Origin: Linum tenue
Taxonomy: Eukaryota; Streptophyta; Magnoliopsida; Malpighiales; Linaceae
Length of the DNA: 64,000 nucleotides
Assembly: GCA_946122785.1 (NCBI GenBank)
Contig: CAMGYJ010000009.1
Coordinates: forward strand, 4,804,937-4,868,936
Direction: 5' to 3'
Shown: positions 11,718-21,510 of the stretch, piece by piece
Layout of the letters: each line of letters starts with the position of its first letter
Position numbering within the stretch: position 1 is the stretch's first letter
Notes under the pieces: model-generated
The model's input: only the letters and a program-made list of their open reading frames with translations
Told to the model about the DNA's origin: nothing
Database searches by the model: none
Made by a program: the position numbers and the translations under genes

Positions 11718-13228
11718 TTATCAGACTGGGGCCACTTGGGGTTGGCTTCCTCCACCCTATCTCCTTCAGCGTTCTTGGGGACTGAATCCACCACGCCTTC
11801 TTCTGGTTCCTGAATACAAATTCCCAAATTTCTTCGAGTGTATACAATCGGTGATCCTGAGGACTCAACCAAGATGGCTTTGCCTTTTGACTTCCCATTT
11901 TCTACTGGACCGATCGGGGAACATGACACTGCAGATTCTGAAGATAGTAAGTGGGCCTCAAGATTAAGAAGCCCCAAATCTCCTTGATAACCAAGCGGGT
12001 TAGCTTCATCCAAATCTTCAGAAAATAAAAAATCTGGATTTTCATCGCAAAATAAATTACCTAACCCAAAGGAATTGGTCGGTTCCTGAATTTGCAACGG
12101 TATTGGGCTTTTCAAATTTGGCTTGCCATTCGTTTGCACATAGCAATTTCCAGAATTGGGCTCCCTTAGAGGCCCATTTTCAATCAATCTTGGAGAAGCT
12201 TGATTGCTGACACAGGCCTTTCTATTCGGCCCAGCGCTTAAACCGTGGGCTGCCCTCTTGAGCCCAACCGCAGGTTTTCCATGAGGGGGAATTGGCCTTG
12301 AGTTAGAGCCTTGGGCCTGGCCTCGTCCACGTCTTCTAGCCGCTCCAATTCTCCCAGCCTCTGAATCATCAAGATTCGTTCCATCCCGTCCCTGGGTGTA
12401 GTGCAGCGGCGGAGCCTCAAGGAGAAATCTAACTCCGGCTTGGCGCCGGACAGTTTGCCCCGTATGTCGCCAGACGTTGGCTCCCCTGCCGCGTCCACCA
12501 TTTCGGACCGAAGCGTACGAGAACTCATTAATTTTTGGTCCCGTCTTATTGCCAATAATCTCCGGGCCGAACCCGTCGTCTCTCGCGATTAAATCGAAAG
12601 GGCAATTATGTTGGTTGTGGCCAATTCTCCTGCAACGGTAGCACACTGTCCTGATTCCTTCATATCTCAGTGACACCCAAAACGACGGTCCGGACGAACC
12701 ATCTGGATTCCTCTTCCTTGCTTCCAGCCTGTGTTCTAGCGGAGCAGAGACATCGATCTTAACACGGGCTTTGAAGACGCATCCCGGGCTTTCCCAGACC
12801 GCATACATAGCCGCATCCTCCACGGTTCCCAGCCTTGAAGCCAGAAGGGAACCGAGTGCCACTGTTCTGTATTCCTCTGGTAAGTTCCAGAGTTGAACCA
12901 AATACGACACCCTGGCCAGCTCCTGGAATAGCTCTTCCGAGGGAGTCTCCCACTTCTTGAATGTGAGGATTTTCGATTGGATGAACCAAGGGGCCTTCCC
13001 TAGTGCTTCATTGTAATCGACTTGGTTTGCAAAGACGAATTGGAAGAGTCCGCATCCGGCATCCAATACCGTAACCGCTGCTCTTTTGGCCCATATGTTA
13101 TTGGCCATATGTTGGGCTCTGATTCGGGATGGATGGGATGAACAGAGGAGACGTCCAACAAGGCTCAGCCTTGCTCTGTTCAGCCCAGCCTCCAGAACCT
13201 CATCTGTGAATTCAACCGGGGCAGCCAT
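11714..13228 (-). CDS. LINE 1 ORF1: gag-like DUF4283/zinc-knuckle protein
   Basis: An RNA-binding, gag-like protein of plant L1 elements that coats the retrotransposon RNA. I start it at the Met at 13228 (MAAPVEFTDEVLEAGLNRAR), because that is where similarity to such ORF1 proteins begins; the frame stays open upstream to 13462. This gives 504 residues. A DUF4283-like region covers roughly 1-170 (WAKRAAVTVLDAGCGLFQFVF, LWNLPEEYRT). A CCHC knuckle (CYRCRRIGHNQHNC) follows near residue 200, then a long low-complexity tail. The frame is open throughout, unlike ORF2. Its stop codon overlaps the ORF2 start. Confidence 0.85.
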   Translation of the reverse strand: MAAPVEFTDEVLEAGLNRARLSLVGRLLCSSHPSRIRAQHMANNIWAKRAAVTVLDAGCGLFQFVFANQVDYNEALGKAPWFIQSKILTFKKWETPSEELFQELARVSYLVQLWNLPEEYRTVALGSLLASRLGTVEDAAMYAVWESPGCVFKARVKIDVSAPLEHRLEARKRNPDGSSGPSFWVSLRYEGIRTVCYRCRRIGHNQHNCPFDLIARDDGFGPEIIGNKTGPKINEFSYASVRNGGRGRGANVWRHTGQTVRRQAGVRFLLEAPPLHYTQGRDGTNLDDSEAGRIGAARRRGRGQAQGSNSRPIPPHGKPAVGLKRAAHGLSAGPNRKACVSNQASPRLIENGPLREPNSGNCYVQTNGKPNLKSPIPLQIQEPTNSFGLGNLFCDENPDFLFSEDLDEANPLGYQGDLGLLNLEAHLLSSESAVSCSPIGPVENGKSKGKAILVESSGSPIVYTRRNLGICIQEPEEGVVDSVPKNAEGDRVEEANPKWPQSDK

Positions 13229-13500
13229 TGGAGGGGAGGGTGGAAAGGGGAAGGCTCTGCTTATGGAGAGGAGAACAGGGGAAAAATGAGTCGAAGAAAG
13301 AATGGCGGACACGAGAGGGACTTGATTTCGATGGGAAAGGGGGAAAGGGGAGGGGTAAAAATAGGCCCAACTGGGCAAGAGGGGAGGCCGGTAATTAAAG
13401 CCCATTGGAGCGGGCTTAAGTTTCGCCATCAGAGCGGCAGGACGTCCCCAAAGAGGCCCCAAAAATCAGACTCGTTGAGTTCAAGACAGATTCCAAAAAA

Positions 13501-14785
13501 CGGTCCAGGATTGATTGGGGCATAAATTAAGGAAAGCCAAGATTTAAAATTACAATTACTAGAAAGGAAGGGGCCCATTAAATCCCTGATTGTAGACTCG
13601 CAGGTCCATCATTCCCAACGGTTAGAACCGTTTTTAGAAGGATCTCTCTCTTCTTAACTCTCGATCACGAGGAGTAATGGCCTTCCGGACCCGATAATTA
13701 CGCCGGCAATGATTGCTAGAGACGCAACTGTCGCAGTCTTGAATCCTCTAGTAATGGGGGCAAGGAAAAATAACTAAAATGCATTCAATCACCAAAAAAG
13801 AGCATAACGGTTTCAACAGATCTTCATGGTGATCGGCGGCCACCTTGCCGGTTGCCGGGAATTGAACCAGGCTGATATTCTGGATCGAAGGTTTGATTTC
13901 GGCGCAGGGAAGATTTCCGAATCCGTAGCGGATTTTTGGGTCGATGATTGCGGGCCGGCAATTCTTCCGGTATCGGGGGCACGATCTGAGGCGAAATGGG
14001 TTTTTGGACTGAAAAAGAGACCAGTAGAATCTGGGTTTAAATACTACTGTCAACTGCCAATTTAAAGCACTAGACGGTGGTTCCCGCCTGAGTGTGCCGT
14101 TCGTTCCCTCCAGAATCTTGGCGCCACCGCTAAACTTTCGAGCCAGTCCGACCTTAGAGTGGGGTCGTCGGAGGAAAATGCAGGGGTTGGCAGCTGAGCA
14201 GGCAGGGTCTTTACCAGAGGATTACAACCGGACGGTGTTGTCGTCAGTTGCAGGGAACCGCTTTGCCTTCCCTCCGTCTGAAGGATTCATGCTCGAGATC
14301 CAGCGGGAAGCTCAAAACTTGGAGAAAATTCTGAATACCAGTGGTGAACCCACCATTGCCGCACCGGAGCGTCTCCTCCATCTTCCAACATTAGGTGATC
14401 AGGCGCAATTAGCATAAAAATATTATGAGAAGGGTTCAACCAAACTCGATCAACATAGGTAATAGCTCAAGTAACTAAGTAATTAGAGTAGGCAAATTAA
14501 GATCATTTGCAATCTCCAAGTGAAGTTGCCTCTTAATCGTGTCATACGAGCATCAGAATCTCTCTGCCTGGAAACTGCCCAAATTTTAGGCCAATGAGAG
14601 CTTAAGCAACCAAATACCTCATCAAACTGTATTAAACTTTAGGGATTTCATTGACAGTGTAGATTCAAAAAAGAGCGATTACCTCACCAATACTTTAAGC
14701 ATTGTAAAATTCCTCTATTTAATATTCTCCTATTTAGGTGGCACATATACCATATTAGAGAGTGGATAGAATGCTAACATTTTCA
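13501..14785. other. unassigned interval, possibly LINE 5' region plus flank
   Basis: Moderately GC-rich from 13630 to 14420, then AT-rich. Two + frames (13826-14065 and 14094-14417) show no domain I recognise. Part of this may be the 5' UTR of LINE 1, whose edge I cannot fix. Confidence 0.3.
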
Positions 14786-15127
14786 AGGTATCGTTTGCTT
14801 GTGGGATTTGGGTGATGGATTTGGCACCCAAATCCCAAGCATCATGGATTTGGGACAACTCCATTGTTTGCTAAGTGACACAAATCCGTGGGGGCACGGA
14901 TTTGGACCCTTTTTTTTAGATCAAAATTCGTGGACCCCACGGATTTGCAAATTCCTCATTTCATTTGGGATTTGATAATGGAAGGCAAAGTTGCGAGACA
15001 AATCAATGATAAATCCATGATAAAAATTAACCAAACAAACAATGAACTCTTCCAAATCCATCATAAATCCAAAGGTTTTTAAAACTCAAAACTCTCATTT
15101 TCAAATTCAACAAGCAAACGAGCCCTA
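14786..15127. mobile_element. MITE-like element of about 340 bp
   Basis: The left end AGGTATCGTTTGCTTG matches the complement of the right end CAAGCAAACGAGCCCT at 14 of 16 bases. Inside, words such as GGATTTG, AAATCC and CCCAAATCC recur in both orientations. No coding capacity. I found no clear target duplication, so the superfamily (hAT or PIF/Harbinger) is open. A diverged fragment with similar wording lies near 33350-33450. Confidence 0.55.
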
Positions 15128-15214
15128 AGTGTTAGCATCATACTAACACTTACTATAAGGTTATTATAGTAACTATCATTTCTCTCTTCCCCTTCCCTTA
15201 GACTATCCCTTCCC

Positions 15215-15581
15215 GGGATTCTTCCAGAAATAGCACTGTTGAATTTTTTCCCCAAAAATAGCACCCATCCCGGAAAAATTCCAAAAATAGCACCCTTTCC
15301 CAAAAAAAAAATCGCGACGATCGGATACCCGAACACAAAGATACGTTTGTTTGAAGTTTCCACTTAGGTTAGGATTTTTCAAAAAAAAAAAAAAAAAGAG
15401 AGACCAAAATCGCATGGTGGGGGTGCGGTTTGCAAAACAGCACCCTACCCGTGCTGTTTTCATCGAAAAACGCGCCCTCGGGTGGCGGTTTTTGGGAAAT
15501 GGTGCTATTTTTGGAATTTTTCCGGGTTGGGTACTATTTTTGGGAAAAAAAATTAAACAGTGCTATTTCTGGAAAAATCCC
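15215..15581. repeat. long inverted repeat (arms of about 93 bp) able to form a hairpin
   Basis: The arm at 15215-15307 (GGGATTCTTCCAGAAATAGC ... CCTTTCCC) is about 90% identical to the reverse complement of 15488-15581. The 180-bp loop carries a poly(A) run at 15379-15396. It resembles a fold-back MITE; no target duplication was found. If transcribed it would give a long, nearly perfect hairpin RNA. Confidence 0.75.
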
Positions 15582-15779
15582 TCTCTTCACCTTCCATCTA
15601 CGTTGTTTTTCTATGTTTCATTTACAAATTTTAGTTTTGGTACTCGAACTTAACAGGTATTAATATTTGGTATATAAAATGATTTTTTTTACATATGAGT
15701 CCTAAAAAATCAAAAGTTACATTTTAGTACCTAAATATTTATTTCTTACATTTTGGTACCTAAACGTTTTAATTTTTTA

Positions 15780-15950
15780 CAGACAGTTACGACCTACTTT
15801 GAGGAGGTTCTGGTCTACTTTGAGGAGATCCTGGCCTACTTTGAGGAGGTTTTGGCTCACTTTGTGGAGGTTCTAGCCTGCTTTGAGGTTCTCTGGCCTA
15901 CTTTGTGGAGTTTCTGGCCTACTTTGTGGAGTTTTTGGCCTACTTCGGTG
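15780..15950 (+). repeat. 24-bp minisatellite, about seven units
   Basis: The consensus CCTACTTTGAGGAGGTTCTGG repeats with a period near 24 bases (one unit shortened) from about 15790. Because the period is a multiple of three, a + frame stays open and reads as repeats of YFEEVLA and then LWSFWPT. That is a product of the repeat, not evidence of a gene. The array is terminated by a hAT-like insertion. Confidence 0.75.
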
Positions 15951-16432
15951 TAGGGGTGGGCATTCGATCGATTCGGTTTCGACCGAACCGAAATTATGAA
16001 TACCAGGTCTCCGAATTCTCTCAACTGTCAAACCGAATTCGAACCGAATTATAATTCGGTTCGGTTTTCACACATAACCGAATTTGTGAAGCTACTTGTA
16101 TTTTCTCACTTTTAAATTATTTTTCATCCCTAATATAAACAATAAATATGCAATTATATGCATCATCAATGATAAAATCAAACTTTTCAACACATAAATC
16201 ATTAAACATTTCAAATATTTAATTCTAAAAACAACAAAAAACATAAAAATCCCCCATTTGGAGCTTGCAATTATAGTATTTCGGTGTTTCGGTCGGAAAT
16301 TCAAAAATTCGGTTAGGTTGAAAGAACCCTGATTTCCGAACTATCTATATTTTCCTTCCGAATTCTGAACCAAATAGCATTTAATTCGATTTTGGTTCAG
16401 TTCGGGTTTATCGAACCGTTTGCCCACCCCTA
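15951..16432. mobile_element. hAT-like element (482 bp) inserted at the end of the minisatellite
   Basis: The terminal inverted repeat is TAGGGGTGGGCA/TGCCCACCCCTA. The octamer CTTCGGTG flanks it at 15943-15950 and 16433-16440 as a perfect 8-bp target duplication. TTCGGTT/AACCGAA words cluster near both ends around an AT-rich core. It is non-autonomous, with no transposase frame. Confidence 0.9.
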
Positions 16433-16440
16433 CTTCGGTG

Positions 16441-16951
16441 GTCTCCTTTTCTTTCTCACTTTTAATGCAAAAAAGACATGGGTACTCCTCTCCTTCCCCC
16501 AATTATTATTAATGACCAACGTGTCCCTCATTTTTTCCTTCATTAATTGTGGTCAACTCATTTAAATAAAAAAAATTATTCAAATAAAATGTTTTTATTG
16601 GCTGGAGCTAATGTTAGCATGCTAGCCTTTTCCATCCTATTACTTGGATCGATAATGACATTCTCACTACTATATGTGAGTAAACAAATCTGTTAATTTG
16701 GACGAAATTGTTACGAGTAGGATTTGAAAAAGAATAAACAAATACTTGGAAAATAAAATAAGAGAGTGAAAATAAAATAGGGACTTTGAATGAACTTCCT
16801 GTAAAGTTTAGGTGCAATTAGGTGAATTTCCGTCATGTGGCCCAAAATGCCTGGAAGAAAGTGGAGGCTAGTAGACAGTGGGGAGCAAATAGTTTGGAGA
16901 CTGGAAGGGAATGGCGGAACTCGGAAGGGACACCTGTGATTTGACTACAAA
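16441..16951. other. presumed promoter region of SGPP
   Basis: AT-rich upstream DNA between a hAT-like element and the SGPP start. No other gene or clear regulatory motif is identified. Confidence 0.3.
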
Positions 16952-19270
16952 ATGTCTGGGTCTTCAGTCATTCTTCCGCCAGTGATAGATTCGATTCCGT
17001 CGTATCAGATACTTCTTCGTCCTCCTTCCCGCGTCGGATCACAGCCATTCCCCACATCTCTTCTTCGAAAACCCCCATTTCCTCGGAAAAAACTGTCTGC
17101 ACCACCACCGCGAGTCATCAGAAACATGACTGGCACAGCTGATACGTGAGTCCCCCGAATCTCAATTCGTTTTCCTGTATGTTTTTTGGGTTCTCCGCTC
17201 GCATATCTGAAGTGGGTTCTCTGCATTATGCTTGCTTTCCTTGTCCAACGCATGGAATTTTTGAATATGCATGCCATGCGCTTTCAGTTTTTCTGGGTCT
17301 AGATTAGGTGCAGCTCTGGGAATTTCAACAGAGAACTGGGTTGTCGTTTGATTTTTATCTTGGATTCAAAATAAGGTTAGGTATTAATACTATGAGATGT
17401 ATGCTGGGTGCTGAAATTGTTTGGCGATTGTCGTCGTTACACTAATCCTGCCCTGTTGTGGCCCAATCTTGACTCTTTATGCTGCACATTTCATCATTTG
17501 CTAAAGGGCATTGCTTTTTTAGGCTTTGAATTGGATGAGTGCCCGTTGCCTGCTATTCTGCAGTGGTTTGGAGGGAGAGAACACTCTCAGTCTCAGACCA
17601 TGCGTTTTCACTACTGCTTTGAAAGGACAGTATCCCAACTTTTAGCAAGCTGGGAACTAGGTAGAGGATCTCATGAAATTTTCCAGCTGAGTTAAGGAAG
17701 TTGGTGAACTTGTGTGAATGTGCCATTGCAACAAATAGGGATCTTGGCTGGTTTGTATTCAAAAGGTAAACCTTCAAAATGGGGGAGTTCATGAGTTATA
17801 CTACCAGTAGGTGTTACTCCATTGCACAAAAGCCAACCTTAGAATTGTAGTTCCTTGAGAAATCTCATCTACCGAGGCTTGGTTGACATGACATTTGTGT
17901 TAAGACTATTTATAAGGAGCCAGCTTCAAATTGAGAAACTGTGATGAAATATAATGTACAAGGCCAGCGCATTTCAGTTAGTCTCCTTCTCATCAAGAAG
18001 CTTAGACAATGGATGAGCTGTTTTTGTTTCTATTTCTATATGTTCTTTAGCATGCAGTAACACTATGTAGCTTTTTTTCCCCAACTTTTACATGCAGTAG
18101 CAGTTTTCTCGCCTCCACTTACAGTTTTTTCAATCGTTACATGCAGTAGCAGTTCTCTCGCCAAACTCGCTCCAATTGAAGCTGTCCTTTTCGATGTTGA
18201 TGGAACTCTATGTGACACAGATCCAATTCATCATCGTGCCTTTGCTGAACTGCTTCAAGAGGTATTACCTTGATTCATTCTCAGTTTTTATTTTTATTTT
18301 TGAAAGGAGAATTTGGACCTATAGGGGTTGGCCATTTTTGTTTAATGTATATCGTATCAGTAGGTTAACATGTTATTTGGAATAAATAATCGCTCTAGTT
18401 CCGTTTTGAACCATTGACTCACATGAGTTATAATAATTGCATTCTTGTGCTGCTGAACAGATCAACTACAACAACGGGGAACCAATATCTGAGGAGTTCT
18501 TCATCAAGAATATTACTGGCAAGCACAATGAGGAAATCGCAAAATTTCTTTTCCCCAACGATATAGCTCGTGGCATAAAGTTCATGGTGGACAAGGAAAC
18601 ACACTTCCGAAAGTATAAAAACAAATCCTCCTTGATTTCTTCTCATCTAAACATGAGAACCCTCTCACATCTTCCTGCCACAGTATGATAAACTTAAAAC
18701 TTGATGTTTCAAAACAAACGCAGATTGGCCGCTGATCACATTACAGCGATAGAAGGCCTCTACAAAGTGAAGAAGTGGATCGAAGATCATGGTTTGAAAC
18801 GTGCTGCAGTCACCAACGCTCCGAAACACAATGCTGATCTCATGATCTCAAAACTTGGGCTGACAGATTTCTTCCAGGCTGTCATTCTGGGAGACGATTG
18901 TGAGCATGCTAAGCCACACCCTGAACCTTACCAGAAAGCACTCGAGGTCCTCCAAGTGTCGAAGGAGCACACGTTCGTGTTTGAGGTCTCTCTTACTCTT
19001 TTACTTCTGTTTTATTTGTTTTCTGCTTGTTCCACAAAAACCTTGAGAAAATCTTGACTAATGCTGTTTTGACAGGATTCTGTATCGGGAATCAAAGCTG
19101 GAGTTGCAGCTGGGATGCCAGTTATCGGTATAACCACTAGAAACCCAGAGGATTTGTTGATGCAAGCCAAACCTACTTTCCTGATCAAGAACTATGCTGA
19201 TCCGAAATTGTGGGCTGCTCTAGAAGAAGTTGATAAAGCCATGGGAGCTGGAAATGGAGCTTCTGCTTGA
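16952..19270 (+). CDS. SGPP: HAD-superfamily small sugar-phosphate phosphatase (SGPP)
   Basis: Five exons: 16952-17145, 18147-18261, 18461-18612, 18724-18985 and 19076-19270. All junctions are GT-AG and in phase, giving 305 residues. It is a Mg-dependent haloacid-dehalogenase-type phosphatase that, in Arabidopsis, hydrolyses small sugar phosphates. HAD motif I is DVDGT (catalytic Asp81/Asp83), motif II is T184-N185 in AAVTNAPK, motif III Lys217 is in AKPHPEP, and motif IV is FEDSVSG (around 240-245). The cap segment includes ISEEFFIKNITGKHNEEIA. The first 58 residues are rich in Ser, Arg and Pro and poor in acids, like an organelle transit peptide. A second Met (MTGTADTSSSL, residue 59) sits where the Arabidopsis protein begins, so two isoforms are possible. 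Similarity to Arabidopsis SGPP (about 244 residues) is strong. Confidence 0.93.
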
Positions 19271-19585
19271 AGAGGAGCTGATATGGTCGCCCAACCATAA
19301 GATCAGCAGCATTGTTTTCTATTTTGCCATAGCCATGCCATGTAAGCCTAGATGTATATTTGATGATGATGATGATGATGAGCATACTATTGAATATAGA
19401 TTGCTCGATAGAACGAATGTCGAAACTGGCTAGACAAGTTATAGATTAGATCATAGCATTCATAGCATTCAGGTTATTTCGGGTTGGATGGGTCATTATA
19501 TTTATGGGTTTGATTCTGAACTGCCAGACTAAAGCGAACCGGAACGTACTGAAATGATATGCATGCATTTTGATCTTATCCTAAT
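19271..19585. other. SGPP 3' flank with a GAT microsatellite
   Basis: Probable 3' UTR. A (GAT)7-type run lies at about 19360-19381. No other feature. Confidence 0.4.
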
Positions 19586-19845
19586 TAGGGATGTCAATCA
19601 AACCCATGACTGTGCCCCCTCCGACCTAGTCAACGTGGGGAATTCCCGCTTTGATTGGGTATGTGGCGAGTATGGGTAAAATCCGCAAAATATTTGATGG
19701 GTACTCGCTCCATACCCATACCCATTTCCGCCCCATTAGGATAATTTCTTCACATATAAAATAAACATTGATTAAATTGTAACCTATCTATAATAGTGAA
19801 GATAACTCAAGAAAATATTAAGTAAAAATGTAATTGGGTGGCCAC

Positions 19846-20296
19846 CAAGGTTGTCAACCTGCAGGTCGACCCACTTTGACCCTGATCCGGTGAGAAAAAC
19901 GGGCCGCATGCACCGCCGGGTCGACCGCTATAAGATACAGGGTTGGAGGTCAAATTGTGTCATTTTTTTATTTGTGAAATGCGCCTATTTTTGGATTTTT
20001 CTTTTCGCTTAACTCAATTTTTGGAATTCTAAGTTGAATATTTGAATATTGATGTTATACAAGTGTGTGCGAATTTTCACTATATGTTGGATCTAACTAC
20101 ACCATGTTATTTTGGTGTAATATTATATGTTCTAACTCATATGTTATACGAGATTTGATATAATTTATCAGGATAAGTACAATATAATGACTTTTTTCTA
20201 TATTTCCGAGCTAAACGGGGCTAAAATGGGTGACCCATTATCCCTTAACCCACTAGCTCAACTGGGTCCGGGTCAGCCCGTGAGTTGACAACCTTG
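19846..20296. mobile_element. TIR element (451 bp) nested in element B
   Basis: The termini CAAGGTTGTCAACC and GAGTTGACAACCTTG are inverted over 12 bases. The flanking octamers GTGGCCAC (19838-19845) and ATGGCCAT (20297-20304) differ at two positions and are best read as an aged 8-bp target duplication. Subterminal GGGTC/GACCC words are frequent. There is no coding sequence. Confidence 0.75.
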
Positions 20297-20651
20297 ATGG
20301 CCATCCAAATCAAAATCTAATTCTTTTTCCTCAACTCTCTCTTCACTCTTTCATTGTTTCCCTTGTTAACAATATTATGTTAGTTAGTTATTACTTAATA
20401 GATGTATTAGAGTAAGAGAATAAATGATTTGGATTACATTGTATTCTAACTTAAAGATTAACGGATGTTTTAGTATAAGATGCTTTGACCGTGTTAAGAA
20501 CGATTGTCTCTTTGTCGACTTTATGATATAGTAGGCGCGTTTGGTGTTATAATTGAAAATGTACTTCTAAAATTTTAATTATTATCATGTTAAATTAACG
20601 GACGGGTATTACCTATGGATACCTAAAACCCACGGGTATAGGGATGTGGAG

Positions 20652-21093
20652 TAGGGCTGGCTATTTGGACCGGGACCGGATGAAAAACCGGAAACCGGAC
20701 CGTATAACCCGGACCGAGACCGGACCGGGACCGGATAGTAAACAATCCAATCCAATCTTTGGGCTTAGATTTGAGGTAAAAAACCGGATAAAGACCGGAT
20801 AAGAGAGCTCAACACCCAAAACTTAAGGGTAATTTGCATAAACGGTCACAAACCTTTGTACTTAGTACAAAACTTAACCAACTCCTCACCCTTTTAGGCC
20901 TTAGGCCACTCAAATTCCCACAATCTCAATATAAAATCAAGACCGAATTGGGACCGGACCGGGTCAAGACCGGACCGGATCAAGACCGGACTGTATCCAA
21001 TCCAATCTTCGGTCCTTATATTTTCAAAAAAACCGGACTGGACCGGATCAATTTGGGCCAATTTAACCGGACCGGACCGTATAGCCACCCCTA
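20652..21093. mobile_element. hAT-like element (442 bp) nested in element B
   Basis: Starts TAGGGCTGGCTATTTGGACC and ends CCGTATAGCCACCCCTA. The octamer ATGTGGAG flanks it at 20644-20651 and 21094-21101, a perfect target duplication made from element B sequence. GGACCGG words form the subterminal arrays at both ends. Confidence 0.9.
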
Positions 21094-21510
21094 ATGTGGA
21101 GAGTATGGATTTGAATATTTGAAAGCAAGTATGTGGATGGTTTAGGCAAACTCGTCCCATTGTACAGGTTGGTACAAACTATTCCTTTCTAATTGCCAAA
21201 ATTAATCTGATATTCTCATCAGACCTCGTTAGGGATGTCAATCTAACCCGTAACCATGGGTACCCTACCCGACCGTAACCGGTCAACGAGGGTAATTACC
21301 CGTTTTGACGGGTTAAGGGGCGGGTACGGGTAATACCCGGTTTCAAAATAAAGGGTAGGGTACGGGTATGGTAATCGATAATACCCGCCCCGTTATACCC
21401 GCCCCGCTAACCAAAGGATCAATTTCCCTTGAGAAATCTATTTTAGCTTGAGAAATTGAGTTTAGCTACCATTATTGATGATGAAGATGAAGACGATTAT
21501 TATGTTTGTG

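Larger units (their letters stand above)
7539..13500 (-). mobile_element. L1-type LINE retrotransposon 1, decayed
   Basis: A minus-strand non-LTR retrotransposon with gag-like ORF1 (zinc knuckle), apurinic-type endonuclease, reverse transcriptase, zf-RVT-like segment and RNase H, ending in a 10-base poly(A) (poly(T) at 7539-7548 on the + strand). The 5' boundary is not resolved; I place it near 13500, past the ORF1 start. I could not find a convincing target-site duplication. ORF2 is broken by four in-frame stops and one 20-bp tandem duplication, so the copy is inactive. Confidence 0.88.
19586..21166. mobile_element. hAT-like element B, same family as element A, carrying two nested insertions
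   Basis: It begins TAGGGATGTCAATCAAACCC and follows element A along its length (TTGGGTATG/GGGTATGG words, ACATAT..ATTGATTAAATTGTAA..CTATC, ...GGATGGTTTAGGCAAACTCG). The right terminus is lost: after CCCATTG the expected CCATCCCTA is replaced by unrelated sequence, so no target duplication can be checked. Elements at 19846-20296 and 20652-21093 interrupt it. It is the oldest layer of this cluster. Confidence 0.8.

Noticed and set aside
7539..14100. Target-site duplication for LINE 1
   Set aside because: Candidate matches to the flank AAAGCACCAATAC near 13770 and 14063 are too partial to accept.
13826..14417. Two adjacent + frames as a possible gene
   Set aside because: No recognisable domain or convincing splice links; could be LINE 5' region.
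15780..15950. CRISPR-like array
   Set aside because: Units are adjacent with no unique spacers, and the genome is clearly eukaryotic.
15753..15953. YFEEVLA-repeat protein
   Set aside because: Pure product of a 24-bp minisatellite with a period divisible by three.
20834..21160. TGPDQDRT-type repeat protein frames
   Set aside because: Derived from GGACCGG subterminal repeats of the nested hAT-like element.
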